NCBI GenBank assembly: GCA_034687125.1
Contig: JAQGBZ010000122.1
Location: 62,001-126,000 of the forward strand
Origin: Neelides folsomi
Taxonomy: Eukaryota > Arthropoda > Collembola > Neelipleona > Neelidae
Reading direction: 5' to 3'
DNA length: 64,000 bases
A program made the translations under genes and the position numbers. This document shows positions 28,701 through 40,739 of this stretch, in pieces. The notes beneath the pieces are model-generated. The model ran no database searches and was not told where the DNA came from. It was given only the letters and a program-made list of their open reading frames with translations. The stretch's first letter is position 1. Each line of letters starts with the position of its first letter.

Positions 28701-31700
28701 TGAGTAGTTTGGATTTTAAAATTTAATATAATTTTACTTTTTATTTAAAGTGTATGTATGGGAAGTACCGAGTGTTTTTTTAAGGACATTGGTATGTACT
28801 TTACATTTGTACATATTAGATATAAAGGGAAACAATTAAATCTTCTCGAGGGCTGGATAACGTATAGTGAGAATTTAATGAATGGTTGAGTATTTCTGCG
28901 GTCAAAGTCGTTTAATTAATTCTTCCATTTGAAGGGGTTTCTATTAGCTTCCCTTTAAAGCTCATATTTTAATTATATAATGACTATTCTGGCTTCATGG
29001 TCGGGCTTATGAGAACTCTGAGCTTGTAATGTACAAAATGGGCCAGGGGGTTTTCATGGAGAGTATTGATGAATTGTCCTAATATTGAAATGAAAAATGG
29101 GGAATGTTCCCACAGAGTGAGTTGAGGTTCCATTGTTTCCCAACGACTGATTACCAAAGAATAAGATGAAGTGGAGTTCTAAGACGCTTCAAATGTCATG
29201 TGTCAGGTGACGATTTTTCAAGAATGCCAGCCCGAGTTTCTCCACGACCTCGTGCTAAAGATGAAAGCGTACATTTTTACTCCAGGGGACTTAATTTGTC
29301 GGAAGGGAGAAGTTGCAAGAGAAATGTTCATTATCGCCGACGGCATCTTGGAAGTTATCAGGTGAGAAAATTATATTTTTACTGCTTTCTTCGCATTATG
29401 AAACCATCAAATCATTTGAGCATAAAAGTGGAAAATATTAAAGCTACTCATACAATAAGTACAATGTAGGATAATATACCATACTGGTATAAGTAGTAAA
29501 AATGTCAAATATCAATAGTATAGAATCTTACACAGTATCACTACCTATATTAGTGAGTAACTTGAGGTATACCAATATGTATAATGGTATAATGGTAATA
29601 ATGAAAGTAATATGAATATATGTGAATAGTGAAAGGAGTTTAGCATAAAAAGGAAGGGTTATTTATTCGGAGCATTTTATTGATCAGTTCCAAAGTACCA
29701 TATTGATAGATTTATTGAAGGTTCATTTCATTTCCTAAACATCCAATATTTGGGGAGAAGTACAAATAAAGGATGAGCCATTATTCAGCGCATGAAGCTC
29801 ACCCGGATCCATTCCAGGGATTCCCCCGACTTCAAAGAGATCATCAAAAGAAGTATCTTGTCCACTTTTGTTACAACCATTTCGCCCTTTCTTGACAAAT
29901 ACATTCAATTCCCAGATTCTAACTTTTTCTCAAACTTTTTACTTTTGCTTAGGTATACGTAAAAATTAAACTTTTTCTACATAGATATAAAATACATCCC
30001 CAACATTAAAGATGTACATTCATTGGATCATAGGAAAAATTATCAACCCAACAATGCAGAACATATAATATGTATGAATTTTCCTTTTGTGTTCACATTA
30101 TTGAGATACAAATATTTTAAAACCATCTATTAATTAACATAAGTAATACTAACAATAACTATGTGAATATAAAGGTAAATAAAATCATTAATTGAACATT
30201 AGTCATTAATTATAGTTTAATGAGATTAATGACTGTAAAAGGGAATCATTCTCTCTAACTAATTACATGCCGTCAAATTTAAATATTCATACGAAACAAT
30301 AATTATGATATAATAATAGTGTAAAGTTAAACATTTCTTGTTAACATGCTTTAATATCAAAATTTATAGATCAAGTTTTGTTAATAATTATTCTTTATGA
30401 TCTCAAATCTATGTTAGATTTGGGTATATACCTATTATTTAGCCACCTCAAAAATTTTCGTATTATATGCCACCGTAACATTTACACCCAAAATTAAAAA
30501 ACTATATTAGGTATGCAACAATTGTTTTAATATTTAATGAAAGTAATATATTGTAATATTTTTTACCAATCAAAATGGTTTGATATCATTAACATATTCT
30601 TATGGAATTGTAAGGTATGTCCTATGTCCTCTCCTGTCCTTGTTACTTATCTTATCATTAACATATTCTTATGGTTTACCTATACACTATTGCTCTCAAA
30701 ATAACTTCAAGAATAGCTCTTTAAATGTAAGTTTAAGTCTCAGCTGGACTATTCACTTAAACGTACTTTTTACGGTGGCCAATAATATTCTTTAAGGTGG
30801 CTAATTGTATGGTGAATGTGTTTAATTTTTTTACTGTGGCTTCCTTATTTTTTAAGGTGGCGAATTAAATGGTATCCGTTAAATATATACTTATATCTTA
30901 CAAAATTTTTTTATGTAAAGGATTAATTTAGAAAATATTTATTTAATATAAATTCTGATATAATATAATAAATGATCTACATATACAATTTATAATCATA
31001 GGGTTTAGGTGTACATTTAAGCCCATGCTTAATGGTAGATTCAAAATATAAGTTTTATTCCCAAAGATATATTATACTTACATAGATAATAAAATTGATG
31101 ATAAATGAAATCTATAAAAGAGAAAAATCCATGTTGGGTGAGAATCTCATCCATGGACATATTAGTTGAGGAACTCCGATTTATGTCAAAGGCTTTTCAA
31201 TAAAGTTTATCGAATACTAAACAAAGTATTTACAAAAAACATCCAAACTTTCATTTTTAGCGATGCAGGAAAAGTGTTGACGACGATGCAAGCAGGAGAT
31301 TTTTTTGGTGAAATTGGAATCCTCAACCTCGACGGATTGAATAAGTGAGTTAAGAAAGGTGTATTACTTTTACGTATAGTTAAGATAGGAAAATGGATGT
31401 AATGGGATTTGATTTGATTTAAATGTTCAGGCGAACCGCTGATGTCCGATCTGTGGGTTATTCGGAGCTCTTTAGCCTTTCACGAGAAGATGTTTTGGCT
31501 GCAATGAAGGATTACCCAGAAGCTCAAGTGAGTCAATAGTAATTCAATTGGAGGAAAAATTAAAAACAAAGGGTGATCAAAGATGAAGATTCGCTAGAGA
31601 CTTGGTCTTTGATGCGGATCAAAAGGATGATTTTTTCTTTCTAATCTCATTTGTAACATTACAATAAGTTCACCAAGTTGTGTTTGGATAGGAAATCCTT

Positions 31701-34700
31701 CAAACTTTGGGAAGAAAGCGGTTGATGGAAGCTCGTAAGGCAAATGCCCCACCTCCGAAGAAAGAACTGCCCGGTGTTGTTCCGCCGCAAAAGGGTTCGC
31801 CACTCCTGGTGGGCCTCAAGGGGTCCGAAACTCCAGAGAGTGACACGACCGGGAAGAGGATCGTTGAGAAACTGAGGAGTGACGTGAAAGGATTAAGAAA
31901 CGCGATCCGAAGGAGCCGAAAAAGCAATTCCAGGTCTTATCTCACCCCCCAACCCTTATGAATATTTCCCCTTTAATCCCCATAATGCATCGTCACAAAG
32001 TGTCCCTTCTGAGCTGGATCTCACGGTTGACTCGCTATTAATTCCACTTCTTTTGGTAGATGGGAAAACAGGAATATAATTGAGGGGCATGTCCCTATAG
32101 ACCTGCTAGTTATTAGGAACCAGGAAAAAATTAGTTCTTTCCCTATTTGTTCAGGCACTCACGTCCTCAACCTCGATCTTCCCGGATGGCTCAAACTTTT
32201 CTCTAGAGAAACTTGACAAATACGATAATGGGCCCCACTCATTCATATTTCCGACCCAATTCTTCTCACAGTTCTCCCTTCCCACTTTATCCCTCTCCCA
32301 CATGGATTAACCCACTCCCAGTGAGTCTCGCCACTCTGGGCCATAATGAGGACAAAATATTCATTTGCTTTCTATTCAAACCCATTTCCATTCTGAAAGG
32401 AAAGTTTGGTTCAAAGGTGTTGAAAAGTCCTTAAATTCTTTCTATCTCTCTCTACATAACATATACATTCTGCTGAATACAGATATATATCATTTATTAA
32501 GTGTATGGGTGGGATGGAGTTTGGGTCTCCTTCCCAATTCATAAAGCCCACCATTATCGTTCATTTAACTGAGGTCGGGCGGAAGATTCTATTACTCATC
32601 TTGTCCATTGATCCTTGGTGTTTGTTTGCTGAGAGCACGCGAGCCCTCCATTTGCACATTGTATTAAAACTCAAGATGATGATGATGATTTGTGGGGAAT
32701 GTAATGGTAAGGTTTGAGAAGCAGAGTGTCGGTCGGAGACATGAAAAATGTTAGAGATCTTTCTTCTTAACATAACACTTTTCTCTTCTACTATTATATG
32801 TAACTTTTATATATTAGACGAACCGTTCGAGTCCATTGTGAGAGTTTTGTAGGAAGGAGATTTTAGTATTCTTCTGTCTCCTCACTTCCTACTTTCAAAT
32901 TTACAAATAATCTATCTAATATCATATCCAATGACTCAAATATGGATCGAAAAGTTGAGAACTTGGGAAGAATGCAAAAGCGGGTTGAGATGGCAGGCGG
33001 AGGAAAAATCCCTTCATTCCAGTACAATGGAAAATTGTTGTGATGAACAGATGAGGATGAAGGAAAAATATTATTGTTCCTGTCCTCCATCCTAAATTTT
33101 ATTCTTACATAATTTTATAATCCTCTTGGTCCAATGAAGACTCGAAGATTCTTCAAATTTCATTTTGAGAAACCATCTGGATAAAATGAGTTAATATTTA
33201 ACGAACCCTCGAGGAAAGAGTAATTAAAAAGAAGAACATTTTACAGAGAGCTTTGCCCAGGAATGCTAATCACCAAATGACAACTTGACTCTCTTTATAA
33301 TTCACGCCGTTTCATTGAGGAAATGAGGAAAGTTGGCCATGGCTGTATTTAGCCCCATATGATGAGCGGATTTAAACAATTATGTTGGCATTTGAAGAAT
33401 TATAGGACAGGAGATTAAGGGAACCAAGTGATGTACCTACATATAGTTTTATTCCCAAAGTTGGATTAGATAATTGGAGGAAAGTTATTAATTGAATTTC
33501 CCCTGCAGTAAGGAAGACTCAAGTGAGCCTGAATCGGGCAAAGACAAGGAGAGCGGAAGCGGACGGAGTCGGAAAGAAAGCAGCGGGAGCGATCGGAAAG
33601 GACGCGGAGTCCTCAAAAGAATGCACCACGTGATCAGTGACGAGAAGGAACGGGAGCCGTCAACGACGCCATCAACCTCAACTTCCTCGCCGCTTCCGGT
33701 CCCAAAGAAAGTGACACTTTTCCCGTCCTCGCCCCCGAAGGAAGAAGAGGGAAAGAAGGCGGGCGAACCGAAGGAAATTACTTCAAAATCTCGGCCAATG
33801 ACCGTTTTAACACTCCACCTGGGAGTCTTCTCTTGAGTTCATCCCGACACCCCACTTCCTTTTTATTTCCTCTTCAAAACAAATGGCCCCCATCACCCAA
33901 TTCCATCTACGTAGTAAAGTCAGGAGAACTAAACCTATTAGGATATTATTCTAGTTAAACATTTTTGAGGCCGTTTCTAGGCCAACTGACGACCTCTTAA
34001 CATCAACATTTTCAAACATCCGAACAAAAAACCCCTTTCGACTAAATTCAAAGGATCAATGTCAATAGGCTCAGCGTCAAAATGTCTTTTAAACTTTCTT
34101 TTTTGGATTTACCAACCAATGGCTTAACTTTACTTTTAACTTCATCGCCCCCAAAATTTATTTTCAACACATAAACATATTTATAATAAACCATACTTAT
34201 AGTTATGTTATAACAATAATACATATTATAAAGAATGATAACACACTTATTTAATATATATGCACACACTTATTTACTATATATATAGGTACATATTATT
34301 TTTAACCTTAAAACCTCATGTCTTGATAAAATCCTTTTTTACAACTTTTGCTCAATTGTTACATACAGTTGTACTTAGGATTAAATAGAATAGAAGAATG
34401 TTCAAACTTTCTTCTATTCAAATCCTATGCATTTATATGATACAATTGAGAATTCTTATCAATCTAATCCCAAAGTCTTTTATTGTCTTTTGAGAAGATT
34501 CCCAAAAGAGTTACAAGAATTCTCTCTAATGAGATTTCACACCTAAAGTGACGGAGTGTTATTGATTTCACAGGTGATTGGTGCGGGACTTCCGCTCATG
34601 CAGCGACTTCGACTCCTCAAGCAAAAAGAAGACAAGGAAAAGGCTGAAGTGACGAGTGTGAAAATCCAAACAACGACTGTTTTAGTCGAATCCCGACCCA

Positions 34701-37700
34701 AATCTCTACCATCCGATGGACCACCATCTTCCGTCCATTTCACACTCCCCGTTCCCGAGGTGGTCGAAGAAGAAAAAGAGGAACCGGCGGTTTCTATCCA
34801 AAAAGACCCATTGGTTTCAGGGCCGAGTTCCTCAACCCGCCGACCTTCCATTCTGGACATTAAAAATAAAAATGGCAAGGCCTATGGGTCAGTTGATGAC
34901 TTGTCCCCAGAGTTTTCCCGATTGCCATTTATCAAAAAGCTCCAGATCCTCAACGAGCGCCAGAAAATCGCCCAATTGCTCAAAAGTAAAAACTCTAATG
35001 CGGTGTTGACCCGAAGTACGAGCGAAGGATCGAGCGAGCCGAATTTGCCACCTCCGGACGACGAGCTTCATTCGATGGCCAAGGGACGGAGAACTCAGTC
35101 GAGCAGTGAGCAGTTCCTCATCCCCGACCTGTCAGGAGAGGACGAGTCGGAGGTCAAATGGGCTGACCCCACTCCGCCCCACTCCCCTGAAAGTAATGAC
35201 AATGAAACGGCTGAGCGAAGAAATTTGAAAAGTATTCTGAAACGATTGAACCAGAATATCCCTCTCATCTCTTCTCCTTTAGGGTCGCCTGCGTCCCAAG
35301 TGGGAAGAGCCGAAGAGGCAAAACTCCTCAGAGCTCCCACCGTTGAAGGATATGCGGCCAGACACAGAAAATATGCCAAAAACGTGACTTTCCAACGACA
35401 GGCGGTCAAGGCCATCTCGCCCGATTCTCCCCAACAACTCACAAGTGACAAACGGCCGGAATCGCCTTTGGTAAGAAATCATTAAATTTTAATTAAAGTC
35501 TCTTCTTAAATTAAATCTATCACCTTTATTGCTTTCCTTTTAAAACTTTCACTTCAATTCTCATCCATCAATTTTTTGAATTTATAGCTATTTTTGCATA
35601 ACAAAACTTTAAATGCCACTTTGGGATTTTAATTAATTTTCACACCTTTATAAATTATAATTAATAAATGTTAAAATTAATTACAACAAATTAAGGATCC
35701 AAATAATGACAATGGACTTTGTATAACATTGAACATTAAATTAATCATTAATTAAATTAACAATAGCTTAGATATACTAATTTATTTATTCTAAGGGTAA
35801 GTAAATATGGTAATGTATTGATGGAAAATGTATTAATTTGATTTAATATTCCTTTCAGTTCTACGAAAAATAGTCTGGGAATTATTTTAAAATTGCCAAT
35901 TGCATGCATTAATTGTAGATACAATGATATCTCTAGCACACTTACTGTTCCACTTTCCATTTTAATTATATTTTTCCAATAGTCAAAAAAATATTTTATA
36001 AACATGGAACAATTTATTAATGGGGATAATTGAGAAATCACTCAAATTATTTAGGTACTTTCAAATCGGTTTTAACAGTAAGTGTGGGAGAGTGAAAGGG
36101 ACAGTAGAATTTATATTTATATAAGTATGTATTTGTTTAAATCATTTAATTACGTAGATTTGCATTATTACCTTTATATGAATTATGACAAATAGTATAA
36201 AATTCTATATACATAAATTCCTCAAAATTAATTTTTGATTAAAAATAATCAGAATTAATTAATTTTAATAAAATATTATTTTAATTATTGTTGGCTTATT
36301 GTGTTATTGTACAAATACGAATATTCCGCAATTATCATTTATTAGATTTTTAGTGAATTTTTACTATTAAATCAACATACTAATAACATCAATATTGGGG
36401 CCGACCAGTTTGGCTTTGAGGGAGAGATAGTATTCACGAGTTGCCTTGTTAAGCAATTTTTGGCCCTGAGCTTGCCTGGATGGGTGAACGGGGGTGACCC
36501 GTTACACTGATCAGGAGGAGCCGGGGTTCGAAGTTGGCGGTGAGGGGTTCACTTTGGCGAAAGGGCCAGAGCTCACCAAGAGGTGAAGCCGGGTCGGCCA
36601 GTGGCCCCTACCAGGTCAGTTGAGGACTAAGTCCAAAGGTCTTCCCATTTCTCTCCCTCAGAGCACATAGCGGTAGCGGCCGCAACCATTGCACACACAC
36701 GGTCATAATTAAGTATCCCCCATGGAAGCATACAAATTAGTCTAATACCAATAGCGTATACAACACGGGGGTAAATTTCTCACCACTAATCAATCTAATA
36801 TTGATAATGTGTGCCATACGGAGTAAAGAAATGCTTGTAAATAGGCTGAGACAGACTGCAATGGGCCTCTAGGCCTGCGCGGCTGTGATGGTAACATCAA
36901 AATCTCTCTAATATACATACATACAACATCAATATTGTTCTTATATCAAAATAATAGATTAACAAATTAATATTTTCAAATAAAATATTTTTAACACATC
37001 CCATATATTACATATATGTTAATTATTTTTATCTGCAAAATATATAAATTTTCAGCTTTATAAAAATATTCAGCTTCTGTTTTAAATGCACGTTTTAAAA
37101 TCACAAATGAAGCTTAAATGTCTATGAAATTTAAACCCACTTTGCTCCGCATGTGTAAAATTTTTGTAAAAGTAGTTAGTACATAAGTAAAAAATATAAA
37201 ACATTGTGGATCTTGTTCCTCCATTGCCTTTTTCTATGACCCAATGTAAAGAATGAGGAGTGAAAAAATATTTTTTAACTCACAGTTTGATCCTCGTAAC
37301 GAAGAGAGACAAAGGACGACGATTACGTACAAAACAAGAGACGTGGAAATGAGCGAAACTTTTGCTCTCAACATGGGCCTTGGTTCAATTCAGGACGAGT
37401 ACATTGGAGGAGTCTTTCTCGGAATCAAAAATATCATGCAATCAAAGATGGTCGAGCTCCAGAACAAATTCCAAGACAAGTATGAAATCCTCGAAGAGAA
37501 GTTGCGTGAACGTGAAGAAATCATCTCAGTCCTTCACCGTCGCATCATCGAATTGGAAACAGGAGTCGAAGGTGAGGAACTGCGACCAAATGAGATTCGA
37601 AGAAGGCGAATGCGAACTCATTCCCTACATTCCAACGGCGACTCCGACTCCGACGTGGAGGACGATGATGACGAGGAGGAGGAGCATTTCTTTAGGAGAC

Positions 37701-39034
37701 CTTACCATGCCGGGAGTTCGTATCTGTTCAGTCGGGGGGATTCCATCGATACGGTGATCAGCAACCAGGACACAATCGATGATGAAGTTTTCGCCTCTCT
37801 TAATGTTGAACTCCGACCAGAGAGGCAAATCGAGTCGCCCCCTGGGCCTCAAATTCACCCGCTCTCGCTTTCCAACCTCGATCAGAGAAACGAGGGCTCA
37901 ATTGAGAGAGAAAACTTGACAGAAGGCGAGAGGCCGCTTTGGGAATTTGAGTTTCATTGTGAGGAGTTTGGAAATGCCAGACGTCGTCGATCCGCCCAGA
38001 CCTCTACCCCTCAAGGACCAAGTGGAGAAAGGCCGGGAGAAGTCCGGGTCGAGTCAGTTGCCCTCGACATTGAGAGTTCCTCTGAGGAGGAGAGCGAACA
38101 AGAGCGAGTCAAACCCCAACCGCTCAAAGAAACGTCAAGTGAGTCAGGGGAGTCGGACAGCACGGACGGAGACGACCTGGACAATAAAAACTGGGAAGTG
38201 AAGTTGCTAGCAAAGGAAATGCATCGAATCGAAGAGGAAACTGACCGGGCCAACGATGAAGAAGTAAAGAAAATGGTCACGCTCTCAAACCAAATCTCCA
38301 ATCTTACAAGTGTTGTCAACGAGGGAGCTCTTTCTCCAAATGAGCTCGACATGCTCGAGTCCGTCCTCGCCAATAAGTCAAAGAAGGTCCGGTCGCTGTG
38401 CAAAGCATTCAGTGTCGAGTCGGAAGCTTCGACCTCGGCGACGGCAGTCCGAAGAGGTCGACGAAGTTTTGATACCCGGATAGAGGTCAAGAGTCCGACC
38501 GAGCCGGGTAGTTCCCTCGGGACCAAGAAATTGAGTCCTGGAGAGCGTCTGGAGTTACAAAGGCTTTCCTGCGAACGGAAATTCCCTTCCACGATGAGAC
38601 GGCAAACGAGTCTTCGCGAGTCCCATGGACAGGAAATGATGCGACTCGGTGAGTTGGGTCAAATCGAAGGCGGAGGTCGAAGGAAAAGCACCGCAGAACC
38701 AAAGTCATTTCTCAACCGATTCAACTTCCTCAGACAACTGACGACCAAGTCCAAGGAGGAGGACTCGACCACGTCTGTGGCCACGACCTCGTCCATGGCC
38801 ACGACTTCGTTCTCGACCAATGCTAGTGTGAAGAGCGAGTCAGCCCCAAGACGGAATTCTGTCGGAGGTCTTTTGCCGTCCTTCATCTCCTCAGCTCTCT
38901 TCAGTCGGGAAGAGGAAATTGATGGGGGCGGGACGGAAGCGGGAATTTACACGTTGCCTCTTCCAGGACCTTCGGGGTCGCCTTCTGAGCAGCCAAAGTC
39001 AAGTGGAGAGAATCAGCCACTTCTGAAAAAATAA
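13741..39034 (+). CDS. Cngl: Cngl-type cyclic-nucleotide-gated cation channel subunit (17 secure exons)
   Basis: Plasma-membrane cation channel gated by cyclic nucleotides. Exons joined in phase: 13741-13991, 18471-18621, 21329-21532, 22472-22701, 23324-23632, 25187-25245, 26975-27036, 27330-27362, 27471-27526, 27631-27736, 29207-29361, 31261-31344, 31431-31527, 31692-31933, 33509-~33803, 34574-35470, 37286-39034; about 1,659 residues. The first two exons encode a charged N-terminus. S1 (SFFFYWLMILTFCVLYNLW) lies in 21329-21532, S2-S3 with RTGYLEQGLMVY in 22472-22701, and S4 to the pore in 23324-23632 with filter TTIGDLPTP. S6 and C-linker follow (GQVGNVITNRNANRLEFERL). The nucleotide pocket (FFGEIGILNLDGLNK, then RTADV) lies in 31261-31527. 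The last exon starts with a coiled coil, as in CNGA tails, then a long acidic, Ser-rich tail. The 3' border of the 33.5-kb exon is uncertain (33717, 33803 or 33826 would all be in phase). The start is not proven (see 6104). Confidence 0.93.
13992..18470. other. Channel intron, no gene seen
   Basis: Intron between the first two secure exons. It alternates AT-rich and moderately GC-rich patches. A 10-bp inverted match (AGTAGCGATC) bounds 16912-17083 but is too short to call an element. No exon-like frame was recognised. Confidence 0.55.
18622..21328. other. Channel intron carrying an inverted-repeat element
   Basis: Contains the element at 20126-20636. Long minus-strand frames here (for example 18767-19186) show no family motif and are treated as chance. 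Confidence 0.55.
20126..20636. mobile_element. MITE-like element with GGGGTATCTCAAAATT inverted repeats
   Basis: The left arm (TATGTGGGTTTGAAATTTAA, then GGGGTATCTCAAAATT) reappears inverted at 20596-20636 with few mismatches, giving arms of about 40 bp around a 510-bp AT-rich unit. No transposase frame is present. Weaker similarity continues inward in both arms. Exact ends and target duplication are uncertain. Confidence 0.55.
21533..22471. other. Channel intron, no gene seen
   Basis: AT-rich intron between the S1 and S2-S3 exons. Nothing recognisable. Confidence 0.55.
22702..23323. other. Channel intron, no gene seen
   Basis: AT-rich intron separating the S3/S4 exon from the S4-pore exon. 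It splits an arginine codon (AG|A). Nothing else recognised. Confidence 0.55.
23633..25186. other. Channel intron, no gene confirmed
   Basis: The intron follows the pore exon. Overlapping frames at 23989-24331 on both strands are open for 80-110 codons in a GC-richer patch, but they show no motif and are not splice-bounded in a convincing way. Confidence 0.5.
25246..26974. other. Channel intron filled largely by an inverted-repeat transposon
   Basis: About half of this intron is the 900-bp element at 25595-26494. The flanks are AT-rich and featureless. Confidence 0.6.
25595..26494. mobile_element. Foldback/MITE-type DNA transposon with arms of about 250 bp
   Basis: The left end (TAATAGGATGACCGTATTTA) is repeated inverted at the right end. 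The two arms then stay similar for roughly 250 bp, including the GGGCCCTGTAGTCTCATTTA and AGGTGTCAAAAGTCA stretches. TA lies outside both ends (25593-25594 and 26495-26496), fitting a TA duplication. The centre (about 25900-26220) shows no transposase. The arms are very similar, so the copy may be fairly young. The superfamily cannot be told from the sequence alone. Confidence 0.75.
27737..29206. other. Channel intron carrying an inverted-repeat element
   Basis: Holds the element at about 28014-28618. Otherwise AT-rich with no exon-like frame. Confidence 0.55.
28014..28618. mobile_element. MITE-like element with arms of about 70 bp
   Basis: The left arm (CATATGGGAATGAGCAAGC, then TAAAACGATATGATTCGGAA and GGGCGTTTCTAGAGATTT) returns inverted at 28540-28616 with a handful of substitutions. 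The interior is AT-rich with no coding frame. TA dinucleotides sit near both ends, but the exact termini are uncertain by a few bases. Confidence 0.65.
29362..31260. other. Channel intron within the cyclic-nucleotide-binding domain
   Basis: Interrupts the binding-domain code at a serine codon (AG|C). Contains the inverted-repeat unit at 30438-30866 and a 21-bp direct repeat (ATCATTAACATATTCTTATGG at about 30585 and 30652). No gene seen. Confidence 0.55.
30438..30866. mobile_element. Inverted-repeat element with GCCACCT...GCCACCGTAA arms
   Basis: The left arm has TTTAGCCACCT followed about 25 bp later by GCCACCGTAA. The same pair returns inverted at 30765-30804 (TACGGTGGCC, then AAGGTGGCTAA) and again, more diverged, at 30831-30866 (ACTGTGGC, then AAGGTGGCGAA). 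This gives one left arm and two right arms. Either an insertion or a duplication of the right end could explain it. No transposase is present. Confidence 0.5.
31934..33508. other. Channel intron, no gene seen
   Basis: Mixed-composition intron with no recognisable exon, repeat or RNA gene. Confidence 0.5.
33804..34573. other. Channel intron with an uncertain 5' border
   Basis: The upstream exon frame stays open to a stop at 33834-33836, and none of its possible donors is strong. The acceptor at 34573 (TTTCACAG) is good and demands phase 0. The intron is AT-rich and otherwise empty. Confidence 0.45.
36385..36397. repeat. Left target-site duplication of the SINE-like element
   Basis: AACATCAATATTG directly precedes the GC-rich insert and is repeated exactly at 36925-36937. 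Confidence 0.75.
36398..36924 (+). mobile_element. SINE-like retroposon with 5S rRNA promoter motifs (SINE3-like)
   Basis: A GC-rich insert in an AT-rich intron, bounded by identical 13-bp direct repeats (AACATCAATATTG) and ending in an ATACATACATAC tail; both are hallmarks of retroposition. Near its 5' end GTTAAGCAA (36448-36456) is followed 21 bp later by GGATGGGTGA (36478-36487). These are the 5S rRNA internal control region box A and box C sequences, at the spacing of a real 5S gene. The start (GCCGACCA) also resembles the start of 5S rRNA (GCC..CGACCA) at about the right distance. 5S-derived SINEs are known as SINE3. The origin of the body and tail is not recognised. No protein frame. 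Confidence 0.72.
36925..36937. repeat. Right target-site duplication of the SINE-like element
   Basis: Exact copy of the 13-mer at 36385-36397, directly after the ATAC-repeat tail. Confidence 0.75.
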
Positions 39035-40739
39035 ATTCCAGTCCAGTCATCCAAGGATAAAAAAACCATCATTTTACATTCTCTCTCGACATTACCAATT
39101 TTTGTTGTTCACTCTGAGGAACCCAGCCAATTGATAGCAATTCCAATATAGCAAGTATAACATTTATCAACAAAATTAATTTAAAACAACTTTCCAAATA
39201 CTCAATTTTTAAAAGTGTCTTCAAATTACCCACAACTCATTTTACAGAGAAGTTAGTCAAAATTAAAGCTAAGCTAAACAATAATAATTAATGTTCATAC
39301 CATTTTATGAAATTAGATACTTTATTAGAGATTAGAAACATATTTTAACTGGCCTTTTAGAAATTATTAAAAATGGATGTTTATTACATAATAATTACTA
39401 AATTAGTTAATATTCTTAAAGTCTTAAGCATACTAATATATCCTTATATGTATGTATGTACTTTAATGTATAATACTTACATAGAATATAGTTGATATTA
39501 TTTGAATACATATGGGTAAATATGTTAGTAAACAATTAAACATATACTCGTTTTATATTTAATTTTACTTATTTACAATCGAAATTTTCTTTGGTATTTT
39601 ATAAATCCACACGTGTTTATTTAATTATTTATATTCCACATACCATATGACTTTTAATTATGCCCATTTAAATAATTGAAACTACAGTTGTTTTAACTCC
39701 ATATATGGTATAAAGCTCATAATTGGCAGATAATAAAACTAATAGTTATAAAACTGTATTTAACTGATCAGACGAACGAATTTTTTGAAATATGTTAAAT
39801 TCTCAATTATGTTAAAGCAATCTTGTAAAATCTAATACCTATATAAATATATTTAAGTAAGGTACCTTATGTAATATTATGTTAAATTTGTGTGCAATAA
39901 ACGCACAACGAGTCAATTATCAAATTGTTAGGTTCTCATGTCAATAAATTAAAAACACCTTCACCAACTAATATACAGGTATAAATATGTATAAATATTA
40001 AGTACATGAATAATATAAATGCATGAATGATAATAAATATTTATCAAATATATTGGTAATATAAAGAGATTTGCTTCTAACTATCATATACTTATTAAAC
40101 CTATTAATATTAAAGAGGGGTAACAATATACATTATTGCCATAAAGTAATTACACAGATGCATAACGTATCTGCGTAATTGCTAAGTAAAAATAAATTTA
40201 AAATAAATATTGAGAAGATGTTTATGTAATATTTACTACTAATTAATACATAATTTAAAGTATATAACAAACAATGCTACAAATTTTGAAATTTTTCCTA
40301 TTTGTTACATTTATATATTAAGTACCTCTTTATTAATTAAATTAATTGTGTACCTATATTGGATTGGCAAGGCAAGGTGGTGACTATTATTTATTCATTA
40401 AGGTTGAAAATTATATCATGATTATTATTATTTGATAAACAATCCAATAGTTATTGAGGGCTATCGGCTCTCCATAGAATTCCTTAAAGTAAAGATTATT
40501 TGATTCATTAATCATTTTATGACTTGTTTGTAAAATATATCGATTTTGATTATAATCCGAATGTTTAGATTTTAAAAATGTTTATCATCTTTTTATATTA
40601 TGTATATTATAAAAATATAAATAAAATGGAACAACGAAAGGAGGAATTATTTGACCATTCTATGTATTTGATAAATTTAATTATTTAATTACAACCATTA
40701 CATGATATCAAATTAAAGAAAGTTATCAAAATATAGGTA
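39035..40739. other. Channel 3' flank, very AT-rich, no gene seen
   Basis: Probably includes the channel 3' UTR. AATAAA motifs occur at 39732-39737 and 39896-39901, but in sequence this AT-rich they are weak evidence for a poly(A) site. No open frame of interest. Confidence 0.5.

Larger units (their letters stand above)
35471..37285. other. Channel intron carrying a retroposon
   Basis: AT-rich intron between the two large tail exons. A GC-rich 527-bp insert flanked by 13-bp direct repeats (36385-36937) stands out sharply. Confidence 0.6.

Noticed and set aside
36520-36540. GGTTCGAAG read as a tRNA B box
   Set aside because: No cloverleaf could be drawn around it and the distance from any A-box-like motif is poor. 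The 5S-type box A and box C spacing explains the element better.
38011-38592. 193-codon minus-strand frame
   Set aside because: Mirror of the Ser/Glu-rich coding sequence of the last channel exon.
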